Below are positions 27,424 to 36,973 of a DNA stretch of 64,000 nt, piece by piece. This DNA is from Chryseobacterium ginsenosidimutans (lineage in GTDB: Bacteria; Bacteroidota; Bacteroidia; Flavobacteriales; Weeksellaceae), in contig NZ_JANUCO010000001.1 in the NCBI RefSeq assembly GCF_024807225.1, positions 3,720,001 through 3,784,000 of the forward strand, in the 5' to 3' direction. A program made the translations under genes and the position numbers. Position 1 is the stretch's first letter. Each line of letters opens with the position of its first letter. The notes under the pieces were generated by a model. The model was not told the DNA's origin. It did not search any database and saw nothing but the letters and a program-made list of their open reading frames with translations.

Positions 27424-27840
27424 AGTTTTTAATAGGTATTAAAAAATTAAGAGATTATGAGATTCGGAAATTTTAGAAATAAGAACAAGTTTTTTACGAA
27501 CTAACTTTATTCTTTATTAATCATTAAATTTCTGTATTAATGATTTAAGCAATTTCCAAATCCCTTAACTCCTTAATATTTTTAATTATTTTTTTAAAAG
27601 TGAATTGTCAATGATCAATCAACATTGTTGTCAATTTTACTACTTCATTTTCCAACCTTGTTATTGATTTTCATCTGCACACCGACGCCAACTGCATTCT
27701 TAGTTTTACTGCTTCATTTCCCGATCATCATCGACTTTCATCCGCAAAACGGCATCAACTTCATTATCAATTGTACTCCTTCATTTTACATCCACAATTT
27801 GACTTGCCTCTGCAAAATTGACAATTCACTTATTTCAATA
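27424..27840. other. long spacer inside efflux operon
   Basis: 417 bp between emrA and emrB. Most of it is the inverted-repeat-bounded segment at 27600-27829. Frames reading through this spacer show no known family. Confidence 0.5.
27600..27829. repeat. inverted-repeat-bounded, MITE-like segment
   Basis: A perfect 13-bp terminal inverted repeat (GTGAATTGTCAAT at 27600-27612, ATTGACAATTCAC at 27817-27829) encloses about 200 bp. The inside holds about three degenerate ~70-bp repeats, each with a TTTACT.CTTCATTT-like block (27638, 27705, 27773). There is no transposase. Confidence 0.55.
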
Positions 27841-28944
27841 TTATTTCAAAGAAACTTCTGCTTTCACGTTCATCCCTGTTCTTAATCTTTTTGCGATATT
27901 CTTATCAAGATTCACAAAATCGATTTTTACAGGAAGTCTCTGAACCACTTTTACGAAGTTTCCACTTGCGTTGTCCGGAGGAAGAATAGAGAAAGTAGCG
28001 CCTGTTGCAGGAGAGAATGAGCTTACCACACCTTCAAATTCCTGATCAGGGAAAGCATCGATTTCAATTTTCACTTTTTGTCCTTCAACCATTCTATCAA
28101 CCTGAGTTTCTTTAAAGTTGGCTACAACCCATTTTTGGTCGTTTTTAACTAAAGCAAATAACTGAGAACCTGCCTGTAAATATTGTCCTGCCTGAATTGG
28201 AACTTTCCCAACATATCCGTCTTCAGGAGCAAGAATTACCGTGTATGATAAGTTTAATCTTGCATTTTCAACATCCACTTCTCTTTGTTTAGCCACAGAA
28301 CCTGCAACACCGATTTGTTGAGAACTAGCCGCTGTTTGAGATGATGCGATACCCGTTTGCTGAGCAATTTGATTTCTTTGGTCAACCAAAACCTGCAACT
28401 GTCTGTCAGCCGTTTGTTTTGCTGCTAAAGCCTGCTCATATTGCTGTTCTGTAATCGAATGATCTTTTACCAAAACTGAATATCTTTTTAAATCCTGAGC
28501 TGTTTTCCAAACGTTTACTTTTGCCGCTTCGATTTGTGCATTTGCTGTTGTTACTGCTGCTTCAGAAGAACCGATATTTTTTGAAGTTGCTGTTGTAGAA
28601 GCTTCTGCATTAGAGATATTGCTTTTTGCTGTCGTTAACGCAGCCTGAGCTTGGTTGAGAGCCATTTTCTGATCTCTGCTATCCAAAATAACCAATGTAT
28701 CTCCTTTTTTTACGAACTCATTGTCTTTTACTTTCACCTGAGTTACATATCCTGAGATTTTAGAAATCACAGGAGACAGGTTTGAAGCAATTTGAGCATC
28801 GTCAGTTTCTTCGTGAATCTGTCCATAAGAATAAGTTCTGTAACCGTAGATTCCTCCACCGATTAAAACAACCGCTAAAATTATCGGGAAAACTAAACTT
28901 TTTTTCTTTTTAGGTTCAGTCGTTTGTGTAGTATTATTTTCCAT
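27841..28944 (-). CDS. emrA: HlyD/EmrA-type membrane fusion protein
   Basis: A 367-aa periplasmic adaptor of the efflux pump. It has a short cytoplasmic N-terminus, one transmembrane anchor (LVFPIILAVVLIGGGIYGY, about 15-33), a biotinyl-lipoyl half-motif (SPVISKISGYVTQVKVKDNE), a long coiled-coil hairpin rich in Ala/Gln (about 100-220), the second lipoyl half (VILAPEDGYVGKVPIQAGQY) and a beta-barrel (FSPATGATFSILPPDNASGNF). It bridges EmrB and the TolC-like channel. It is 20 bp downstream of the tolC-like gene. Confidence 0.93.
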   Translation of the reverse strand: MENNTTQTTEPKKKKSLVFPIILAVVLIGGGIYGYRTYSYGQIHEETDDAQIASNLSPVISKISGYVTQVKVKDNEFVKKGDTLVILDSRDQKMALNQAQAALTTAKSNISNAEASTTATSKNIGSSEAAVTTANAQIEAAKVNVWKTAQDLKRYSVLVKDHSITEQQYEQALAAKQTADRQLQVLVDQRNQIAQQTGIASSQTAASSQQIGVAGSVAKQREVDVENARLNLSYTVILAPEDGYVGKVPIQAGQYLQAGSQLFALVKNDQKWVVANFKETQVDRMVEGQKVKIEIDAFPDQEFEGVVSSFSPATGATFSILPPDNASGNFVKVVQRLPVKIDFVNLDKNIAKRLRTGMNVKAEVSLK

Positions 28945-28964
28945 TGTTGGTATAGTTCTTAATT

Positions 28965-30278
28965 TTATTTAAATGTTAAAGTTCCTGTAGTCTGTAATAG
29001 TTTTCTGTAAGCCAACGCTGCGTCTGCTTTTGCATTAATTACTCCAACGTTTGCCGAGATCTGAGCTGCATCTGCATCCAATAATTCTGTCATGGTTGCA
29101 AGACCGTTATCATATTTATTTTTTGTGATTCTGTAATTTTCATTAGCCTGTTCTGCAGATTTTTCAAAAACCATGATTCTCTTTTTAGAGTAATCTGTGT
29201 TTTGATATTCTCTGTTCACGTCTAATTTAATATTGTCATTTAATAATTCATTCGTTGCCGACAATTGCATTTCTCTTGCTTTAGACTGCTTTAACGCCGA
29301 ATTTTCTTTCCAAATGTTTGATAAATTGTAAGAAACTCCAATCCCGACATTTACAGCATTGTAAACTGTTAAGAATTTCGGAATATCTGCTGCAACATAA
29401 CCCCCTGTAAACGCCACTGAAGGAAGGTTTTCTGCTTTCGCAGATCTTGTTCCCAGCTCAGCCGCTTTTCTTTGTTGGTCTAAAGACTGAAGATCTTTAC
29501 GGTTTTCTCTAGCTTCATTCAGATAAAAATCAACTGTCTTTACTTCTGATGCTTCTTCGATATAGTTTTGATCTACTTCAATTTCTGTAGTTTCAGGAAT
29601 TCCCAGTAACAAATCCATATTGATGTTGGCAATATTGTAGTTGTTTTTTGCTTCCAATAATTGAAGTTCAAGATCCGAAGTCTGAAGATTTGCCTTCAAT
29701 CTGTCGTTTCTGGCAATCACTCCATTGTTTTCAAGCTTAAGGAAAGTTTCATCTCTTTTTTGAGAAGCCGTAAGGTTTTCTTCCAATACTTTAATGGATT
29801 GATTGGCTTTAAATAAATTATTATAAGCCTGAGCAACGTTGTAAGCAATCGCTACCTTATCATTTTCCGTGTTTAATTTTGATGCTTCCACCAAATATTT
29901 TGCCGACTGAATACCATATTTTATTCTCCCACCATTGTAAATCGGAACACTAAGATTCACTGATCCGTAAGCAACCTGATGTACTTCAGGTCCTCCTGCT
30001 CCTGAAACACCAGGAAGTTTAATATCTACAGTTGGTTTTATCGGAAGATACATGTAGCTCCCAGAAACTTTAAGCTCCGGAAGTTGTCTGTTTTTAGCTT
30101 CTAAAAGATCTGCAGTAGCTTCTTCGATCTTGGCTGCATCGATCTTCAGATTTTTGCTGTTTTGGATACCCAACTGCACAGCTTCATCAAGAGTAAGTGT
30201 CTTTTTCTCCTGAGCATTTGTGTTTGCAATCCCTACGAAAAGGGCCAGTGCAAGAACTGAGTTATTAATTTTCTTCAT
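28965..30278 (-). CDS. TolC-family outer membrane efflux channel
   Basis: 437 aa with a signal peptide (ending NTNAQ, about residue 22). It has two outer-membrane-factor repeats of long amphipathic helices (LDEAVQLGIQNSKNLKIDAA, then the LDADAAQISANVGVINA region). It is the exit duct of the tripartite pump. The start codon lies inside the end of the tetR gene (14-bp overlap, 30265-30278), so translation is coupled to the repressor. Confidence 0.92.
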   Translation of the reverse strand: MKKINNSVLALALFVGIANTNAQEKKTLTLDEAVQLGIQNSKNLKIDAAKIEEATADLLEAKNRQLPELKVSGSYMYLPIKPTVDIKLPGVSGAGGPEVHQVAYGSVNLSVPIYNGGRIKYGIQSAKYLVEASKLNTENDKVAIAYNVAQAYNNLFKANQSIKVLEENLTASQKRDETFLKLENNGVIARNDRLKANLQTSDLELQLLEAKNNYNIANINMDLLLGIPETTEIEVDQNYIEEASEVKTVDFYLNEARENRKDLQSLDQQRKAAELGTRSAKAENLPSVAFTGGYVAADIPKFLTVYNAVNVGIGVSYNLSNIWKENSALKQSKAREMQLSATNELLNDNIKLDVNREYQNTDYSKKRIMVFEKSAEQANENYRITKNKYDNGLATMTELLDADAAQISANVGVINAKADAALAYRKLLQTTGTLTFK

Positions 30279-30888
30279 AACCTAAAAGGTCTTTAAGTAA
30301 GTATTTTATATGTATATTAAGTTCTGTGTAATATTTTTCGTCAAAAATGTCTTCATCTTCCGTATCGTTCAGGAATTCTTTATACATTTCTTTGGCATTC
30401 GATGCGTAGAATAAAGTTCCGCTTACTGTAGAATGAAGCAGGTAAATAGGAGGATTTTTAGTAAAAATACCCTTCTCTAATCCGCTTTCCAATATCTTTG
30501 AGTACATGGCGATGAATCCCATTTTTGTTTCCTTCAAAAACTCTACAATCTGAGGATTCTCTGCGTGAAGCTGCTCTCTCTGCATGATTCTGTAAAAACA
30601 TTTGTTGTGTCTTACTTTATCTGCAAATTCATCTACAATCTTCTGAATCTTTTCCCATTCATTGATGTCTGTTCTTTCTATAATGTCTTTCGAAAAAAAC
30701 TGTCCTGCACTCATCCTATATTCCACCAACTTCTCGTACAACTTTTCTTTTGAACCAAAATAGTAAGAAATCATAGAAATGTTCACATTTGCCGCTTTGG
30801 CGATCTCCCTTGTGGAAGTTCCTTCGAATCCTTTTTCAGCAAAAAGAATTTCGGCAGCAAATAATATATTTTCTTCTTTTGAAATCAT
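30265..30888 (-). CDS. TetR/AcrR-family transcriptional repressor
   Basis: 207 aa. The N-terminal helix-turn-helix reads AEILFAEKGFEGTSTREIA.ANVNISMISYYFGSKEKLYEKL (residues about 9-52), the standard TetR pattern. The C-terminal helical domain probably binds the inducing drug. It is the first gene of the tetR-tolC-emrA-emrB operon and most likely represses the operon, itself included. A palindrome overlapping the -33 box fits as its operator. Confidence 0.92.
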   Translation of the reverse strand: MISKEENILFAAEILFAEKGFEGTSTREIAKAANVNISMISYYFGSKEKLYEKLVEYRMSAGQFFSKDIIERTDINEWEKIQKIVDEFADKVRHNKCFYRIMQREQLHAENPQIVEFLKETKMGFIAMYSKILESGLEKGIFTKNPPIYLLHSTVSGTLFYASNAKEMYKEFLNDTEDEDIFDEKYYTELNIHIKYLLKDLLGYEEN

Positions 30889-30914
30889 TTTAATACTCTC
30901 ATTTTTTCAAGGAG

Positions 30915-30945
30915 CAAATTTACAACGGATTTTTCATAAATCAAA
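30915..30945 (-). promoter_or_regulatory. consensus promoter of the efflux operon
   Basis: On the minus strand TTTG (-33; plus 30942-30945) and TAAATTTG (-7; plus 30915-30922) are separated by exactly 19 bp, the Bacteroidota consensus TTTG-N19-TAnnTTTG. It lies 27 bp upstream of the tetR start. Confidence 0.75.
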
Positions 30946-30954
30946 CGATTGATT
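30939..30954. promoter_or_regulatory. candidate TetR operator palindrome
   Basis: AATCAAACGATTGATT is a 16-bp palindrome, except for one non-complementary pair flanking the central CG. It covers the -33 element of the tetR promoter, so bound repressor would block sigma contact. Confidence 0.55.
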
Positions 30955-31437
30955 GAATTTTTAATTTATTTTTAATATTGATTAAATTAAAACCCTGAAA
31001 ATGAAACAAATAAAGATATTAAAAAAATCAATAATTAGTAAATATTTTATCTATTTTGAATGATTAAACACAAAAATTAACACCTAATTCATATAGTAAA
31101 AGGCTAATTTTTAAAGATTAAAAAAGAAAAAAGAAACTTGGTGGAAAATTATAACGTAAAATAATAATTCTTGGATTAGACCTATTTCAAACGGAATTCA
31201 TTATTTTTTTTAACGCAAAGATTTTATTTACATCCCACATTATTTTTTAGAAAGAAAATGCAAATAAAATTTGCTTCACGAAGCATAAAAACAATGCTTC
31301 ATCAAATCAACTTGTTGATTCATCTTTGCTCACTTCATAGTAAGTCGTATTAATTTAAATCTTTGCGTCAAAAAATTAACAGTGATTTTTTAACGCAAAG
31401 ATTTAAACCAAACTTAAACAGACTCTACTATTCAACA
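30955..31437. other. AT-rich intergenic region with dispersed element
   Basis: The gap between the divergent promoter region and the holB terminator. It contains the dispersed repeat at 31206-31375 and a further direct copy of TTTTTAACGCAAAGATTT near 31388-31405. No gene was seen. Confidence 0.5.
31206..31375. repeat. inverted-repeat-bounded dispersed element, copy 1
   Basis: 19-bp terminal inverted repeats (TTTTTTAACGCAAAGATTT at 31206-31224; AAATCTTTGCGTCAAAAAA at 31357-31375, one mismatch) bound a 170-bp segment. Its inside (CAATGCTTCATCAAATCAAC, ATCTTTGCTC) recurs in inverted form at 55748-55850. It is non-coding and MITE-like. Confidence 0.6.
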
Positions 31438-31466
31438 AAAAACTCCGACAAATTGCCGAAGTTTCT
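31438..31466 (-). terminator. terminator of holB
   Basis: On the minus strand AAACTTCGGCAA, a short loop and TTGTCGGAGTTT are followed by a T run, immediately after the holB stop. Confidence 0.75.
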
Positions 31467-31467
31467 T

Positions 31468-32587
31468 TTATGTATTTTTATGAATGTATCTTGATAATTT
31501 TATTCCTAAATCTGTCCATACGATTTTAGGATTTCCGTTTCTGGTTAAATGCAGATCGGCGGTACTTATTTCCTCCAGAATGCTTTCAATATTGGCACCA
31601 CTGATGAATTTTGAGAAGCCAACCCAGTTGAAACCATTGGCATCGATTTTTTTATACACCAAACTCTCCGACTGATAATTCTGAAGCAAAGCCAACCTGA
31701 AAATCTCAGAACAATAGTTTAAAAAATTCTTTTGTTTCTCACGATTCCAGCCTGCAATTTCTCGTGCCCAAAGAATAATATTTTTCAGAAAACCGGGTTT
31801 CTTTTTTACCATAAAAGCATCACGAACCCATTGTACAAAAAGTTTTTCAAACTCTTCATTTTTGTTTCCGGATTGTAAAAGCTTAATCGCGTCATTTAAA
31901 TCTCCCTGCGCTTCATGCACAATTTCTCTTACTTTCTCGTCGGAAACAGTGAAGTTTTTTCTTAAATAATTCTCAACATCAATATCATTAATTCTGGGAA
32001 TTTCCACAATCTGAGTTCTCGAAAGAATCGTGGGAAGAATATCATTGGAAGATTCTGCGGTCAGCAAAATAATGGTTTTTGCGGGAGGTTCTTCTAAAAA
32101 CTTCAGGAATTTATTGGAAGCTGCGATATTCATTTTATCGGCTCTCCAGACAATGAGAATCTTTGTTCCCCCTTCAAAACTTTTTAGTGAAAATTTTTGA
32201 TTCTGGTCATCCACTTCATCGGCAGAAATGAAAAGCTGTTTGTTTTCAGACTCCAAAAAAGCAGTCCAGTCATCATAACTTGCATAAGGAGAAGCCATGA
32301 TCATCTCCCGGAATTCTTCAAATTTATTTTTACTTAAAGAATTTTTATTATCCGTAAAAACCGGGAAGCTCAAATGCAGATCCAAATGATTCAAATGCTC
32401 CACTTTTGAGGCAGCGTGCTCATTTTCCTGGCTCAGAAACTTCTTTTGCGTACGCTAAAACCATTGGCAACGTACCATAACCTTCTTTTCCTACAAAAAG
32501 TTGGGCGTGGCTTACTCTGTTTTCGGCGATACTGTCTCTCAGAAGTTTTTTCAGATTTTCCTGTCCGGCAATGTTCTCCCAATTCAT
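31468..32587 (-). CDS. holB: DNA polymerase III subunit delta' (frameshifted)
   Basis: About 372 aa after correction; the clamp-loader delta' subunit, which belongs to the AAA+ fold but is usually inactive as an ATPase. The true start is the ATG at 32587 (MNWENIAGQENLKKLLRDSI), followed by SHAQLFVGKEGYG, a degenerate P-loop. The frame breaks at GAAAC, 32436-32440 (plus strand). Removing one base gives AKEVLSQENEHAASKVEHLN and joins the rest of the protein, which has KILIVWRADKMN, the sensor-like KFLKFLEEPP and LPTILSRTQ, the signature delta' motifs. holB is essential, so a true null frameshift is very unlikely. Confidence 0.93.
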
Positions 32588-33117
32588 GGCTCAAAGATAA
32601 AGAATTTTTGGAACGCATGATTTGTCTATTGTGAATTTTGCGTTGCAAATGAACTGTGAATTTCTAGATTATCTTTATACTCAACCTCACTTCCGGATAA
32701 GAAACCTCATTTATCTTTATAAACGCTATGATCGCGAAGCTTTTTTAATTAAACTTGAAAACATTTCCGTTCGCAAAGGCGTTTCACTCAGCTAAAATCG
32801 CAATCCGCCTTTGCTGAACAGAGTGCCTTTGCTACCGAAAAAATAAAAATTAATGATTAATAGAGCTTTGTGGTCATTGCGTTTAGAATAATATCTGTTA
32901 AGAAAATGTTTTCAACCCAACTTATCTTATATTTAATAAGAAGAATAATCGACAATTCATCAATATAAATTTTTATAAAAAATTTTAAAAGATTGACAGC
33001 AAAGGTAATTGACTATTGATAAATCGCTATATTTCCCCCTTAACAAACTTTAACCTCTTATAATTTTTACAATTCATTAATATTTAAGATATTTGCGCAT
33101 TGTTTTAAAAATAAAGA
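32588..33117. other. intergenic region between divergent holB and outer-membrane protein gene
   Basis: 530 bp, AT-rich. The part at 32760-32840 carries text like TTCGCAAAGGCGTTTCACTC and CCTTTGCTGAACAGAGTG, similar to the repeat debris near 3430. GATATTTG at 33088-33095 is a near-consensus -7 box for the downstream gene. No gene was recognised. Confidence 0.5.
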
Positions 33118-34407
33118 ATGAAAAAAATCTTTGTACTATCATTCATATCGGTTGGATATTTCTTAAATGCGCAAAACTTGAGTAACTCACCTTACGCAAC
33201 TTACGGAATTGGAGATGTAAAATATGATAATACGATTGAAACTGCCTCTATGGGAGGTATATCAACAGCATTTATAAGTGATTTTACCAGTAATTTTAAC
33301 TTCGCAAACCCTGCGAATAACGCAAATTTCGAGCTTACAAGTATAAAATTGGAAGCTACAAATGAGAACAATTACTTCAAAACTGATTATAATAATACGA
33401 AGTCTACCAAGCATTCTACGTATCTATCGAATATTGCATTAGCATTTCCTTTGTCTCCAAAGTTGAAAATGGGAATTTCTTATCAGCCTTACAGCTCAAA
33501 AAGTTATGAAATCGTCAATTTAATAAAAGCAGAGGATCAAACAACGGTAATTGGAGCCAATAGATTTAAAGGAAGCGGAACGTTGAACACTGCTCAGATT
33601 GCTTTAGGATATAAAGTGAATGATAAATTTGCAGTGGGAGCAAGAGCTAACTACTATTTCGGAAATCTTTACGATCTTAACGAATTAGCGTACAATGATG
33701 CAGAATTGATTAACGGTTATGAAACTAAAAACAGTATTCATAATTTCAATTTTACATTAGGCGCAAGTTATCAGAATTTAAATACAAGTACAGACAGAAA
33801 GTTAACAATCGGTGCTACCACTACTTTTGGGAACACAAGTAATATGGCAACTGATTATGTAAACAGTACGTATTTCTACTCTGATGCAGGAGCAACTGTA
33901 AAAAGTAATGAAAGTATTATCGAGCAGAAAAATACCAGTTCTAAAAACCTTTTACCATTACAGGCATCAGTGGGTGTAGGTTATGGTGAAGAGAACAAAT
34001 GGTTCTTGTCTGTTCAGGGAGATTATAAAAAAGGCGAAAGTATTGCTTACTTCGGAAATACTTTAGATCTTCAGGATTCTTACAGAATTTCTGCCGGAGG
34101 TTGGTATTTGCCGAATTACAATAACTTCAGAAGCTATTTCTCAAGAATTGTTTACCGATACGGAGCTTTCTATGAAAAAGGAAACTTGCAGATTGCAGGA
34201 CAGGACATCAATAAAATGGGAGTTTCTGCAGGGGTATTACTTCCGTTCAAAACAAGTAGTATCACAAGAATGAGCGGTCTTGAACTTGGTATTGAAGTTG
34301 GAAAAAGAGGAACACTTAAAAACAATCTGATCAATCAAAATTTTGTTAACCTGAGAGTTGGTTTCAATTTTGCCGACAGATGGTTCAGAAAGACTTTATA
34401 TAATTAG
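33118..34407 (+). CDS. outer membrane beta-barrel protein
   Basis: 429 aa. The signal peptide ends FLNAQ (about residue 19). The mature protein begins NLSNSPYATYGIGDV, the opening of a Bacteroidota barrel family distantly like FadL/PorV transporters, and has alternating amphipathic strands (KMGISYQPYSSKSYEIV, FAVGARANYYFGNLYDL) and a C-terminal aromatic strand (NLRVGFNFADRWF). It probably resides in the outer membrane. Its location directly ahead of lptC (4 bp gap) suggests a role in envelope biogenesis or simple co-expression. The exact function is unknown. Confidence 0.82.
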   Translation: MKKIFVLSFISVGYFLNAQNLSNSPYATYGIGDVKYDNTIETASMGGISTAFISDFTSNFNFANPANNANFELTSIKLEATNENNYFKTDYNNTKSTKHSTYLSNIALAFPLSPKLKMGISYQPYSSKSYEIVNLIKAEDQTTVIGANRFKGSGTLNTAQIALGYKVNDKFAVGARANYYFGNLYDLNELAYNDAELINGYETKNSIHNFNFTLGASYQNLNTSTDRKLTIGATTTFGNTSNMATDYVNSTYFYSDAGATVKSNESIIEQKNTSSKNLLPLQASVGVGYGEENKWFLSVQGDYKKGESIAYFGNTLDLQDSYRISAGGWYLPNYNNFRSYFSRIVYRYGAFYEKGNLQIAGQDINKMGVSAGVLLPFKTSSITRMSGLELGIEVGKRGTLKNNLINQNFVNLRVGFNFADRWFRKTLYN

Positions 34408-34411
34408 AATA

Positions 34412-35002
34412 ATGTTTATCAGAAACATATCATATAAAAAAAATATAGCATACCTTTTTAGTTGTGCTATATTTTTTATAATAACATCCTGTGAAGAAGA
34501 CCTTACTAAGAACAATGCTAAACAAAGTAAGAATTTCCCTTCAACCATCATTAATAACGCGAATATTATCCAGCGAGATTCAGGGTTTGTAACGATGAGA
34601 GCGAAAGCTCCGATCATTGAAAAATATGAGTTGATCGACAGTCCTTATACTGTTGCAAAAAGAGGAATTGATATTCAGTTTTTTGATAAGAAAAAGCCCA
34701 AAGTTCCCGGAACGATCAAAGCAAAATATGCAAAGTTCTACGACTACAAGAAATTTTATGAAGCAAAAGGTAACGTAAGAATCACGACCAATGAAGGGGA
34801 TAAATTTGCCATGCAAAGTGTATATTGGGATCAGATAAAGAAAAATATTTACACCCACGATACCGTTTATGTAACGAGAAAAGATGGCAGTACTTTAATC
34901 GGAGCTCACGGAATGCGCGCTAAAGACGATTTTTCAGAATACGTTTTCTTTCAAAATTCCGGAGATTTTGCCACCGGTAATATATCTGAAGCTAAAAAAT
35001 AA
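34412..35002 (+). CDS. lptC: LPS export ABC transporter periplasmic protein LptC
   Basis: 196 aa. The start MFIRNIS at 34412 is chosen over the in-frame ATG at 34358, which overlaps the upstream gene. The lipobox FFIITSCEED marks it as a lipoprotein, as in other Bacteroidota LptC proteins. The rest is a beta-jellyroll of the LptA/LptC type (KAKYAKFYDYKKFYEAKGNV, then RITTNEGDKFAMQSVYWDQ). It passes LPS from the LptBFG transporter toward LptA/LptD. No other lpt gene is close. It ends 4 bp before anmK, forming a tight run. Confidence 0.9.
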   Translation: MFIRNISYKKNIAYLFSCAIFFIITSCEEDLTKNNAKQSKNFPSTIINNANIIQRDSGFVTMRAKAPIIEKYELIDSPYTVAKRGIDIQFFDKKKPKVPGTIKAKYAKFYDYKKFYEAKGNVRITTNEGDKFAMQSVYWDQIKKNIYTHDTVYVTRKDGSTLIGAHGMRAKDDFSEYVFFQNSGDFATGNISEAKK

Positions 35003-35006
35003 TTCT

Positions 35007-36050
35007 ATGATTTTTCATGCAATTGGATTGATGTCCGGAACAAGTCTGGACGGTTTGGATATTTGTTTTGCAAAATTTCAAAAACAGGATTCTTGGAATT
35101 TTGAAATTTTAAAAGCAGAAACTATTCCTTATCCTAAAGTTTGGGAAGAACAGCTTAGAAATTCAATTCACCTTTCGGCAGCAGAATTATTAGAATTAAA
35201 TGCTGAATACGGTTTTTACTTAGGAAAATCAGTTAAAAACTTCATCGAAAAGCACCAACTTGAGAATATAGATTTAATCGCTTCTCATGGTCATACGGTT
35301 TTTCATCAACCTCAAAAAAAATTCACGCTTCAAATTGGTGACGGAAGAGCAATTAAGCTTGAAACAAAATTACCTGTAATCTATGATTTCCGAACTCAGG
35401 ATGTTTTGATGGGCGGAAACGGCGCTCCCCTTGTTCCGATTGGTGATGAATTGTTATTTTCTCAATACGATGCCTGTCTTAATTTAGGTGGATTTTCTAA
35501 TATTTCTTTGAAAATTAATGATAAAAGAATCGCTTTTGATATTGCTCCGGTGAATATCGTTTTAAATAAACTGGTTCAAAAATTTAATAAAAACTTTGAC
35601 GAAAACGGTGATTTGGCTAAAAAAGGAGGAATTAATGATGAATTATTATCTCAATTAAATTCACTGGATTTTTACCAGCAATCTCATCCAAAATCATTGG
35701 GAATAGAATGGTGCAACGAAAATATTTTTCCGTTGTTTAAAAATATCGAAACTATTGATGTATTGGCAACGTTTACAGAACATGCAGCTCATCAAATTTC
35801 AAAAACATTCAATGAAAATCAATTAAAAAATGTTCTTATTACAGGTGGCGGAACTTATAATCAATATTTAATTGAAAAAATTAAAGCCAAAACAACTGCT
35901 GAAATCATCATTCCCGAAAAAGAAATTATCGAATATAAAGAAGCATTAATCTTCGCATTCATGGGTGTTTTAAGGCTTAATAACGAAATTAATGTACTTT
36001 CTTCCGCAACGGGAAGTTCGCAGGATCATAGTTCCGGAATTATTGCGTAA
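35007..36050 (+). CDS. anmK: anhydro-N-acetylmuramic acid kinase
   Basis: 347 aa; phosphorylates and opens 1,6-anhydro-MurNAc released from peptidoglycan turnover, giving MurNAc-6-P. The signature GLMSGTSLDGLD (residues 6-17) and ASHGHTVFHQP, then LGDGRAI-like LQIGDGRAIKL and ITGGGTYNQYL, are all present. The start MIFHAIG at 35007 is chosen, as an upstream in-frame ATG at 34968 lies within lptC. It is part of the OMP-lptC-anmK run. Confidence 0.94.
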   Translation: MIFHAIGLMSGTSLDGLDICFAKFQKQDSWNFEILKAETIPYPKVWEEQLRNSIHLSAAELLELNAEYGFYLGKSVKNFIEKHQLENIDLIASHGHTVFHQPQKKFTLQIGDGRAIKLETKLPVIYDFRTQDVLMGGNGAPLVPIGDELLFSQYDACLNLGGFSNISLKINDKRIAFDIAPVNIVLNKLVQKFNKNFDENGDLAKKGGINDELLSQLNSLDFYQQSHPKSLGIEWCNENIFPLFKNIETIDVLATFTEHAAHQISKTFNENQLKNVLITGGGTYNQYLIEKIKAKTTAEIIIPEKEIIEYKEALIFAFMGVLRLNNEINVLSSATGSSQDHSSGIIA

Positions 36051-36068
36051 ATAATTATTCTTAATCAA

Positions 36069-36842
36069 CTACTTTTTCATATTAGAAGCAGAAATAATTA
36101 AGTCAGCAACTTCTTTAGGATGAGTTATAAATACACAATGGCTTGCTCCTTCCACTTCTATCACAGTACTTTTTGCTCTTTTCGCGTACATTCTTTCAAG
36201 ATCAGGATTAATAATTCTATCTGATTTTGCGACTACATACCAACTTGGCTTTGTCTTCCATGCAGGATTTTTAATGATCGCATGAAAAGCAACATCTGCT
36301 GTCGGAGCCTGAGAAACAGCCATAAATTTAGCTTTTTCCATAGGTACTCCTCCCGCAAAATCATCAGGAAATTTTTCAGGATTGATATAATCCAGTCCGT
36401 CGTCCCCTTTTATCAGAGATTTATAAGCTGCAGGATATGTTTTCCCGTTATCTGCTTCAGATTCGCCATCATCCGGTGCATGTGCCGCCACATAAACTAA
36501 ACCGACAACCTTCGGATTGTTACCCGCGATCGTGATAATTGCGCCGCCATAGCTGTGTCCCACCAAAATACAAGGTCCATCCTGTTGATCTATAATACGG
36601 TTTACCGATTTTACATCCTCATCAAAAGACATCAAATTGTGCTGTGTTACAGATACATGATATCCTTTTTTAACCAAAATACTATAAACTCCTTCCCAGC
36701 CGGAACCATCCACAAAAGCTCCGTGTACAAGCACAACGTTTTTAATCGGTTTTGCATTTTGCGAATAAAAATTGACGGAAATAAACAGAGCCAAGATCAG
36801 CAATATAAAATTCTGTTGCTTACGTATTAATTTCGTTTTCAT
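36069..36842 (-). CDS. secreted alpha/beta hydrolase
   Basis: 257 aa. The signal peptide ends NFYSQ (about 28). The alpha/beta-hydrolase core has the oxyanion segment LVHGAFVDGSGW, the nucleophile elbow GHSYGG (Ser about 97), Asp in KSDRIINP and His in ASHCVFITHP. It is similar to plant-type salicylic acid-binding esterase/pheophorbidase-like hydrolases widespread in bacteria. It is periplasmic. The substrate is unknown. Convergent with anmK. Confidence 0.88.
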   Translation of the reverse strand: MKTKLIRKQQNFILLILALFISVNFYSQNAKPIKNVVLVHGAFVDGSGWEGVYSILVKKGYHVSVTQHNLMSFDEDVKSVNRIIDQQDGPCILVGHSYGGAIITIAGNNPKVVGLVYVAAHAPDDGESEADNGKTYPAAYKSLIKGDDGLDYINPEKFPDDFAGGVPMEKAKFMAVSQAPTADVAFHAIIKNPAWKTKPSWYVVAKSDRIINPDLERMYAKRAKSTVIEVEGASHCVFITHPKEVADLIISASNMKK

Positions 36843-36940
36843 ATTATTAGTTTTAAAGGTGAAAATTCTATAATAAAATTAATGAAATTTTTAATCCTAA
36901 AATAAACAATATCAGAAAATTAATTTAATATATCTGCATA

Positions 36941-36966
36941 AAAAAACCGCTTAAAAAAGCGGCTTT
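36941..36966 (-). terminator. terminator of SRPBCC gene
   Basis: On the minus strand GCCGCTT, a T loop and AAGCGGT are followed by seven T residues, just past the stop at 36974. Confidence 0.7.
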
Positions 36967-36973
36967 CTTTATC

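Noticed and set aside
27625..27885. 86-codon plus-strand frame in the emrA-emrB spacer
   Set aside because: It arises from the degenerate repeats and runs antisense into the end of emrA. No signal or domain supports it.
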